Below, piece after piece: positions 43,558 through 49,625 of a DNA stretch of 49,625 nt; positions within the stretch are counted from its first letter, which is position 1, and each line of letters opens with the position of its first letter. This DNA comes from an uncultured Clostridia bacterium (lineage in GTDB: Bacteria > Bacillota > Clostridia > Oscillospirales > Ruminococcaceae), in assembly GCA_945910815.1 (NCBI GenBank), contig CAMDZD010000014.1, positions 1 to 49,625 on the forward strand. Reading direction: 5' to 3'. A program made the position numbers and the translations under genes. The notes beneath the pieces are model-generated. The model was not told the origin of the DNA, did no database searches, and saw only the letters and a list, made by a program, of their open reading frames with translations.

Positions 43558-43600
43558 AGGCTCTGTTACCGTTAGAGGTTTCAGAGCCTAATTTTTTTAT
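43558..43600 (+). terminator. Terminator after the lipoprotein gene
   Basis: AGGCTCTG (43558-43565) and CAGAGCCT (43582-43589), an 8-bp perfect stem, with ACC/GGT inside and seven T after. Sister of the terminator at 40951-40990. Confidence 0.9.
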
Positions 43601-43605
43601 TGTAT

Positions 43606-43662
43606 GTCACGAATATGTCACTGTGACAGAGTGTGACGTCACGGTGACAGCCGTAGGCTGTC
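43606..43662. other. GTSAC cluster and hairpin next to the resolvase gene
   Basis: Six GTCAC/GTGAC pentamers within 43 bp (43606, 43617, 43623, 43633, 43638, 43644). They form nested palindromes TGTCACTGTGACA and GTGACGTCAC. Immediately after comes GACAGCC-GTA-GGCTGTC (43646-43662). This is typical of protein-binding arrays at res sites, transfer or replication origins. Lies between the lipoprotein terminator and the 3' end of the resolvase gene. Confidence 0.6.
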
Positions 43663-43719
43663 TTCTTATCTAATCCAATCTAAATCTAATCAAAATCCTT
43701 TATGATATAATATTGGCTG

Positions 43720-43738
43720 AGCTAAGCTGCGCTTAGCT
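43720..43738. repeat. Perfect palindrome downstream of the resolvase gene
   Basis: AGCTAAGC-TGC-GCTTAGCT, an 8-bp dyad. Just to its left are TCTAATC direct repeats (43670-43692). No T-run on the minus strand, so a terminator role is doubtful. Confidence 0.55.
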
Positions 43739-43809
43739 GTTCTGTTCCCATCTTGGCATTTCATTTCCAGTTTAACTATGTTATATATTATATAAAAGGA
43801 TAAGAAAAT

Positions 43810-44385
43810 TTATTTTTGATTCTTTTCAAATTGTTTAACTCTACGATAGAAAGTGTTAGGCTTTAAGCCTATTCTTTTTTGAAATTCAACGGCAGTAATT
43901 TCATTGTTTTTCCAAAGATGATAAAGTTTTTCAAATTTAACCTCATCAATTTGAATAGGCTGTCTGCCTTTGTATTTGCCGTTTGCCTTTGCGATTTCGA
44001 TACCCTCACGCTGACGTTGAAGGGTCTGCTCTCGTTCCAGTTCGCTCAAAGCTGCGAAGACGGAAAGCATAAATCTCCCTTGCGGAGTTGAGGTATCAAT
44101 ACTCTCCTTTTGGCTGATGAATTTAACTCCTTTTGCATTTAAGCTGTCAATGGTTTTAAGTAAGTCGCGAATAGACCTGCTAAGACGAGAAATGGATTCT
44201 ACATACAGTTCGTCACCTTCACGCAAATAATCCATCATTTTGTTAAATTCAGGGCGATTAGTATCTTTGCCACTGAGCTTTTCCATAAAGACTTTTTCAA
44301 CACTCAACGCTTTCATTAACTCTTCCTGTCGAGCTGTTTCCTGTTCCGCTGTAGAAACACGTATATATCCGATTTTGCTTATAAT
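43810..44385 (-). CDS. Small serine recombinase (resolvase/invertase)
   Basis: 191 aa, the normal length for this class. The catalytic domain starts SKIGYIRVST with nucleophile Ser10, then LSGKDTNRPEF, and YVESISRLSRSIRDLL with the active-site Arg residues and FMLSVFAALSELEREQ. A C-terminal helix-turn-helix (NNEITAVEFQKRIGLKPNTFYRRVKQF in parts) binds DNA. The start is odd: no ATG, GTG or TTG follows the promoter in frame. AGGAGG (44397-44392) is 6 nt before an ATT codon at 44385, which I take as the start. Longer frames up to 44586 run through the promoter. It probably resolves or inverts sites close by, possibly the dyad cluster at 43606-43738. Confidence 0.9.
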   Translation of the reverse strand: MISKIGYIRVSTAEQETARQEELMKALSVEKVFMEKLSGKDTNRPEFNKMMDYLREGDELYVESISRLSRSIRDLLKTIDSLNAKGVKFISQKESIDTSTPQGRFMLSVFAALSELEREQTLQRQREGIEIAKANGKYKGRQPIQIDEVKFEKLYHLWKNNEITAVEFQKRIGLKPNTFYRRVKQFEKNQK

Positions 44386-44430
44386 TATCAGCCTCCTTTT
44401 TAAGTCATTTAAGCATTTTTCATTAATGTA

Positions 44431-44459
44431 ATTATACCACATTTTTCGGAATATGTCAA
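44431..44459 (-). promoter_or_regulatory. Consensus promoter of the resolvase gene
   Basis: Minus strand TTGACA (44454-44459), 17-nt spacer, TATAAT (44431-44436). The -10 lies upstream of every usable start except the ATT at 44385 and its direct neighbours. Confidence 0.88.
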
Positions 44460-44592
44460 TAGAGTATATTTTTATTTTGACATATTGCAAAATAGAAAAA
44501 ACAGATTTTAATGAAATATATTGTGACTGTTTCAAGAGAGTGTAGGCTGATGAAATAGAAAGGCAGCCATCAATGACAGCTGCCAATAAATA

Positions 44593-47500
44593 TTAAATTG
44601 AATCGGCAAGAATTTTATTCAGCATTACTTCTATGCAGTCATCATTATCAAGACAAAGTACATTCTTTTCTTTTATTTCAGGCTTGGACATCATCCACCA
44701 TTCCTTTAATGACTGAGCTGGCGTAATCGACATAATAAAAGAATTAAGAATAACCTTTTCATTCTCAAGTTTATCCTGTAAACGTGCTTGCAATTCCTTT
44801 ATTGTTTTGTAAAATTCGATTTTTGGGTCATTAGGCATAAGCTTCATAAGCCCCTTTGGGTCAACAAAGCTTATTCGCTGTATACCTGGTTCTTTAATCC
44901 AAAGGATAAAGTCTGGATAGAAGTTACCTGCTTCAAAAAAGCCCATACCAACCTTGCTCTTGTTGCGGAGAAGATACAGTTCTTTATCGCCAAGAACATC
45001 ACGATTGTTTTCAAGATATTCCTTTAATAAGCCGACAAATTTCATTTCGCCGTCGTTCATTTGTACAGGTGATACCTGAATTTTAAGTGAACCTGCATTT
45101 AAATGAACCAGTGGAGCATAGAGGTGCTGTTTGAAATCGAATGCGGTTATAACATCATGGTTTGTTGCAATGCTGTAGCCAGGAATACATTTATTTTTTG
45201 CAAGCGTATCTGTTACATCAGCAATAAATGCCTTAATAGCTTCAGCCTGCGTGTCATTATCATTGATATTTGTATATCTGATTGTGTACTCATCTTCGAA
45301 ATTATTGTTGCTGCCGTCAAGCTCAAAATATGACATATATGGCTCTTCCCATTTTTCCTTATTATAAACAAAGAATTTGTCCATATAGATTTTCAGAACC
45401 ATTATAGCATAGTCTGTTGCATCTTCGAGCTTCATAACAGAATCAATCTGAATATGAGTCTTCGGGATGATGAGTGAATACCAGCCATCATATTCCATGA
45501 TATCCTTCAATAAAGACTTATCAATGGAAATGTTATAATACAGTTTCTCATTTTTATAGCGCTGTAATTCTTCGTAAATACGCGTATAATTCAAATACGG
45601 CAGAATTCCCTTATCAAGCGTATGCTCCTTGGTAGTTGATTCCAGATGAAGGCTTGAGCTTGATTCAATAGTCTGTACCTTTGAACGACAGTCCACAACG
45701 ATTTTATGCTTATTCAGATATGTAAAAAAGCCATCATCGGGAACAGTAAGAATCATTCTTTCTGCTTGTTTCTTAAAAATCTTGTCCTTTGGAAGCTGAA
45801 TAACTTGCAGCTTTTTACCCTTGATATCGTTGAATCGGCTTAATATGGGAAGCTTAAACTCATGCACAGTTTCATTTGTTGCAAGGTCTTCCATTTCAAG
45901 ATACTTCTTGAAATCCTCCATATACTGTGCCTTGATGCCGAATATAGTAAGCGTTTCAAGCCACATAAGCGTTTTGGGCACAGTAATCTTCTTATCAACT
46001 TTACTGCTTCGTTTCAGACAGCCTTCATATCCTCTGAGGCGTACTCCTCGTCCGAAAAGCTGAATTGCTTGTGAGCCTTCGCCCTTTGCAAAGTTGATAA
46101 GTCCCATTGTAGAAACTCTCCAGCTATTCCAGCCTTCTGAGAATTTTCTTGAACCAACGAGAATGTTTATATCGGAATCCTTGCTGTTTATTGAGCTAAA
46201 CAGCGAATCCGAATAGAATTCCTCTGTATCTGTTACCATACCGTCGTCAGCACATTTCTTGACAAGAGCAGCATTATCCCCAACGGAAATAACGCCGAAA
46301 TAATCATTGTATTCGCCGATTTTAAGAGCAATCTCTCCATCAATCTGCCTGAGATTTACAATATGAAGTCTTGGCTCGTCTGAAATGGAGGCGGCATTGA
46401 ACACACAATGCATAATATCCTCGTAAACTGCCTCGGCAGAAATTGATGCACCGAATATAGTGTTTATTCCATTGAAATCCTGATAAAAGAGCTCATTTCC
46501 TGCACTATCGGTAAGTCCTGTATCTTCATTGATAAGAGCATTGATTCTCTTAATAGTTTTATCCTTATTCTTTACAAAATCATCAATGAATTGCAGAACC
46601 TGCTCAACATCGGTCAGAAGCTCTTTTTCTGCTGTTGATAAGGCGTTTTTCTTGATAGGTGCAGTTACTCTGTTGCCTACAAAAACAAGCAGCGGTTTTT
46701 CGATATGGAAAGGTGCATATTCTTTTCTGTTCGTATTATATAGCTTTATCTGTTGGTAAAAGGACATAAGGCAGCCTACAAGATAGGTTTGTCTGTATTC
46801 CTCTGTAACATTTTCTTTCAGATTATATATGCGGTAATCCTTGCCGTAGCCGTCTTCATAAAAATACTTATAGGAGTAGTCCATAATGATAGCTTTGCCG
46901 TATTCGTCCATCAGACTTTCCATATCCTTAGCCTTCTGAGATTTCAAAGCCTGCTTGAAGGTAGCCGAATATTCAAAGGCAAAGCCTTCCGCAGAAAGCT
47001 TATCACGATATTCCTTCCATACGTCACCAGTAAGTCCTCTGTGACCTTCATCAACAAGGACAAGGTTGTTCTGCTCGAAGCTGTCAACAGATACTGTCTT
47101 GACCTTTCCTTCCTCTTTCAGCTTGTTCATATCAATAACGATAACATCGTCCTTGGAAGCCGAAAATCCGCTTAAATCCTTGGAGAAAAGCTGTGCGGAA
47201 ATTGATGACAGCTTCAGCTCCTCTAAATGCTGATTTGACATTCCCTCGTTAGGTGAAAGAACAATAATCTTGTTTATCTCTATATGGCTGTTTGTGCGCT
47301 TTGCACGCTTCAGATAATGAAGGAATTGCAGAATATTGATGTGCATTATCAGCGTTTTACCGCTTCCTGTAGCGCACATAAAGGCAAGCTTGTTCATTGT
47401 TTCAGCAGTATAGTGAGTAAAGTTGTTCATACCGAGAGTTTCGGCACTTACTTCATCAATAAAGCTGTTCAAATCCTTGATAAAGCTGTCCCTGTCGGAA

Positions 47501-47841
47501 AAATAGCGGTCAAGATACATTTCCGTAAAGAGAAGCGAAATGTACTGGTAATATTTAAGCACAATACCGCCGTCACGGTTTTCGCCGATTTTCTTGACAT
47601 AACGGCAGATATTTTCATCGTAAATACGGAGCTTATCCGCATTCAGTCCGTTGTCGGAGCAGAATCTTTTCAGATATACATAAAACCATGTATTCTGATT
47701 TTCGTCATAGCCTTCATATTCCGAGCTGTTGAGCGTTTTTGAAAGCTCTTTCAGACTATCCTTGCCTAACTGCTTTAAAAAGTATCTGAAAAGGATAAGT
47801 CTGTCGTTGAACTGCACAGGCTCCTGATTCTTCTTTGCCAC
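44593..47841 (-). CDS. Type III restriction enzyme, Res subunit
   Basis: 1082 aa. Translocating ATP-dependent endonuclease of a type III system. Superfamily 2 helicase motifs: CATGSGKT (Walker A, about 157-165), LVDEGHRGLTG (DEAH-like Walker B), GSRKFSEGWNSWR and QLFGRGVRLRG (motif VI). The C-terminal nuclease has NFYPDFILWIK and FVDPKGLMK, a PD-(D/E)xK pattern. Starts at GTG (47841), 3 nt after the Mod stop, with its ribosome site (GAGGAGGAA) inside the last Mod codons, so the subunits are coupled. All visible motifs are intact, so it should be active with Mod. Confidence 0.94.
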   Translation of the reverse strand: MAKKNQEPVQFNDRLILFRYFLKQLGKDSLKELSKTLNSSEYEGYDENQNTWFYVYLKRFCSDNGLNADKLRIYDENICRYVKKIGENRDGGIVLKYYQYISLLFTEMYLDRYFSDRDSFIKDLNSFIDEVSAETLGMNNFTHYTAETMNKLAFMCATGSGKTLIMHINILQFLHYLKRAKRTNSHIEINKIIVLSPNEGMSNQHLEELKLSSISAQLFSKDLSGFSASKDDVIVIDMNKLKEEGKVKTVSVDSFEQNNLVLVDEGHRGLTGDVWKEYRDKLSAEGFAFEYSATFKQALKSQKAKDMESLMDEYGKAIIMDYSYKYFYEDGYGKDYRIYNLKENVTEEYRQTYLVGCLMSFYQQIKLYNTNRKEYAPFHIEKPLLVFVGNRVTAPIKKNALSTAEKELLTDVEQVLQFIDDFVKNKDKTIKRINALINEDTGLTDSAGNELFYQDFNGINTIFGASISAEAVYEDIMHCVFNAASISDEPRLHIVNLRQIDGEIALKIGEYNDYFGVISVGDNAALVKKCADDGMVTDTEEFYSDSLFSSINSKDSDINILVGSRKFSEGWNSWRVSTMGLINFAKGEGSQAIQLFGRGVRLRGYEGCLKRSSKVDKKITVPKTLMWLETLTIFGIKAQYMEDFKKYLEMEDLATNETVHEFKLPILSRFNDIKGKKLQVIQLPKDKIFKKQAERMILTVPDDGFFTYLNKHKIVVDCRSKVQTIESSSSLHLESTTKEHTLDKGILPYLNYTRIYEELQRYKNEKLYYNISIDKSLLKDIMEYDGWYSLIIPKTHIQIDSVMKLEDATDYAIMVLKIYMDKFFVYNKEKWEEPYMSYFELDGSNNNFEDEYTIRYTNINDNDTQAEAIKAFIADVTDTLAKNKCIPGYSIATNHDVITAFDFKQHLYAPLVHLNAGSLKIQVSPVQMNDGEMKFVGLLKEYLENNRDVLGDKELYLLRNKSKVGMGFFEAGNFYPDFILWIKEPGIQRISFVDPKGLMKLMPNDPKIEFYKTIKELQARLQDKLENEKVILNSFIMSITPAQSLKEWWMMSKPEIKEKNVLCLDNDDCIEVMLNKILADSI

Positions 47842-47844
47842 AGC

Positions 47845-49625
47845 TTATTCCTCCTCAAACATTCTCTTCTTGAATTCAAGCTCGGTCATCTGCACCTTAA
47901 AGCTGTCCTCGTCTGTGCTGATGTTCTGCAAGTTGTTATCGCCATTGACATAGATAATATCATATTCTCTGTCCTGGGGATTGATTCTGTGCTTGGAGAA
48001 ATAAGCGTCAAGAGCAGCATTACTTTCGATGAGATTGTCGGAAATTGTTCTCCAGATAACAAGCACTCGCTTTCCGTCGGGAGTTGTGCCCTCAATCTGC
48101 TTGAAGCCGTATGTACCGCCGATATCCTTGACAAGGCGCACTGCTCCCTCGTATTCGCCGTTTTCGTCCTTGACAGCGTTGAAATAAGTGATAGCACTTG
48201 CCGTTTTAACGGTCAGACCGATAAGATAGTTGAAGGTTTCCACAACATCAACATTCTTTTCTTTTGTTTCGTTGTTTTCGGTAACTTTCAGCTTGTACTC
48301 AAAAGGCGTTTTGAAGGCATCAAGGTTAAGCAGACTGCCTTCCGCTTCAATGTCAAGCATATAGTTGATAAGATAATCATCGCCAAAGAGAGAAGAAAGT
48401 CCGTGCTTTTCATCGTCAAGGCTTATATTTGAAAGTGCGTCCTCGTAGCTTTCAAGCTTCATATATTTCATTATGTGGGAAACGCCTGTGTTTTGGTTTT
48501 GTGGCTTGCCGTTTTTCCAATCGGCTGAGTAAATTACTTTTTGCATGCGAGGCTTAGTTACAGAATCAAAATAGTTCCCCATTTCTACGAGGATATATTT
48601 TCTATTGTGTTTATCTTCACGATTAAGGGCAAGAACAGCATGTCCTGTTGTTCCTGAACCTGCAAAAAAATCCATAATTAAGCTGTCGTTTTTACAGATA
48701 CTCAAAAGAATTTGTTTTGCAACATATACAGGCTTTGAATTTTCAAAATTATATCCAAGAGTGTCACCACTCCCGCCATAATAAATCAATGATGAAAACG
48801 CTTCTTCCATATTTTCATCAAGAAAATATTTTTGATTAGGCTGTGTTGTTTCATCTATGCCATATACTATTTTATCTTTTGCTATCAAATTATCCATACT
48901 TTCATCAGTATATCTCCACCCTTTTGCAGGCACTGGGCATTCTTTTCCTGTAAGAGGGTGAATCAAAGGTCTATGTGACCTTGTTTCTGGTTTGTCTGGT
49001 GCCGCCATTGAAACAGGTCGATAAATACGTCCATTATCGTCTATTAAATTATAGGCTTTTTCCCCACCACTGAAATTATCATCATTATCTTTAATCCATT
49101 TCTTATATTCAGTGCGTACATTTTCATTTACAGAACCATACTTTTTAATCAGTGATTTAACGTATTCTATCATAGATACTGCGTTTTTCTTCTTCTTTGT
49201 AAATGGAATTAACGAAAATTGGTCTTTATTTTTCGCAAAAGCTATGATATACTCATGCTGATATGCTACACCAGCAACAACACCTTTAGGATTTCTTTTG
49301 TCCCAAACTATAGTTCCTAATTCATTCGACTGTGAATATATATCATTGCATAATTTTGTAAGTAGTGCTATTTCATGTTCATCAATATGAATAAATATTG
49401 ATGACGTTGTTTTCATCAAATCTATTGATAAATTTAATCTGTCGTTCATCATTGAAAGCCAGCTACTATGAGGATAACCGTCTTTGTAAATAAACTTATC
49501 ATTTCCAGTATTATATGGCGGGTCTATATAGTAACAATCTATTGTATTTTTATACTTATTATCAATTAATCTATAGTGAACGCATAAAATAATTTGATTT
49601 TGACAAACAGATTCATAAGTGATAT
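47845..49625 (-). CDS. Type III DNA methyltransferase, Mod subunit (5' end outside window)
   Basis: The frame is open from the right edge to 47845 (593 codons), so only the N-terminus is missing. The internal ATG at 49452 is not the start, because motif IV DPPYNTGND lies upstream of it (about 49,508-49,535). It is followed by a target-recognition region and then DFFAGSGTTGHAVLALN (motif I, about 48,630-48,680), the beta order of amino-methyltransferases that make N6-methyladenine. Mod recognises the sequence for both modification and cleavage by Res. The middle part (48.7-49.6 kb) is clearly more AT-rich than the 3' third, as often seen for exchanged recognition domains. Confidence 0.94.
   Translation of the reverse strand, partial: ITYESVCQNQIILCVHYRLIDNKYKNTIDCYYIDPPYNTGNDKFIYKDGYPHSSWLSMMNDRLNLSIDLMKTTSSIFIHIDEHEIALLTKLCNDIYSQSNELGTIVWDKRNPKGVVAGVAYQHEYIIAFAKNKDQFSLIPFTKKKKNAVSMIEYVKSLIKKYGSVNENVRTEYKKWIKDNDDNFSGGEKAYNLIDDNGRIYRPVSMAAPDKPETRSHRPLIHPLTGKECPVPAKGWRYTDESMDNLIAKDKIVYGIDETTQPNQKYFLDENMEEAFSSLIYYGGSGDTLGYNFENSKPVYVAKQILLSICKNDSLIMDFFAGSGTTGHAVLALNREDKHNRKYILVEMGNYFDSVTKPRMQKVIYSADWKNGKPQNQNTGVSHIMKYMKLESYEDALSNISLDDEKHGLSSLFGDDYLINYMLDIEAEGSLLNLDAFKTPFEYKLKVTENNETKEKNVDVVETFNYLIGLTVKTASAITYFNAVKDENGEYEGAVRLVKDIGGTYGFKQIEGTTPDGKRVLVIWRTISDNLIESNAALDAYFSKHRINPQDREYDIIYVNGDNNLQNISTDEDSFKVQMTELEFKKRMFEEE

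Noticed and set aside
44386..44586. N-terminal extension of the resolvase to 258 aa
   Set aside because: It runs backwards through a consensus promoter, and the extra residues match nothing in this family.
49453..49625. Mod starting at the ATG at 49452
   Set aside because: The essential DPPYNTG motif is encoded upstream in the same open frame, so the gene continues past the window edge.
1..49625. tRNA and rRNA genes
   Set aside because: I scanned the gaps for T-loop signatures on both strands and saw no convincing tRNA; no rRNA segments were recognised.

Overview
The window looks like a chromosome segment of a cellulosome-forming, anaerobic gut Firmicute of the Ruminococcus type (R. flavefaciens / R. 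champanellensis group). Evidence: four proteins end in Ruminococcus-style dockerins (a PL1-PL9 pectate lyase, two GH9 cellulases and a cohesin-dockerin adaptor), fermentation runs through pyruvate formate-lyase, an IspH-ribosomal protein S1 fusion of the clostridial kind is present, and there is a cotJ spore-coat operon. Nearly all recognisable promoters are housekeeping-type with a 17-bp spacer, often with an extended -10 (TGATATAAT).

Layout. 1-2.1 kb: a zinc-ribbon protein with 51-bp coding tandem repeats, running off the left edge, and a divergent VanY-type D,D-carboxypeptidase. 2.1-6.7 kb: a fermentation operon on the minus strand (PFL core, 72-aa Cys-containing protein, separate glycyl-radical subunit, FNT-family channel, PFL-activating enzyme, small hypothetical). 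The PFL is split: its glycyl-radical domain is a separate 81-aa protein. 6.9-11.1 kb: a fruK-like kinase, an AI-2E/PerM permease and a degenerate GGDEF protein. 11.2-14.9 kb: a secreted PL1-PL9-CBM77-like-dockerin protein. 15.1-18.7 kb: the rpmG-secE-nusG-rplK-rplA / L10 leader-rplJ-rplL cluster; rpoBC does not follow. 18.8-24.3 kb: two secreted GH9-dockerin cellulases. 24.4-36.1 kb: a long minus-strand housekeeping block (tepA, uppP, ftsK, ygiQ, MBL hydrolase, DUF3006, HI0933-like flavoprotein, cmk, plsC, ispH-S1). 36.2-39.0 kb: a cohesin-dockerin adaptor, a U32-like Cys-motif protein and a LysR regulator. 39.1-39.9 kb: cotJA, cotJB and the first 62 codons of cotJC.

From about 39,868 to the right end the DNA changes character and reads as an accessory element inserted in cotJC. 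The break falls at the centre of a dyad, ACCGATA-N12-TATCGGT, as expected of a serine-recombinase attachment site. The element carries an elaborate structured leader RNA ahead of an unknown acidic protein, an Xre repressor with two operators facing a membrane protein and lipoprotein pair, a GTSAC-rich dyad cluster, a serine resolvase that apparently starts at AUU, and a type III restriction-modification system whose Mod gene runs off the right edge. The missing half of cotJC is not in the window.

The three items I would follow first are the skin-like interruption of cotJC, the 5' structured RNA with its acidic protein, and the naturally split PFL with its extra 72-aa partner.
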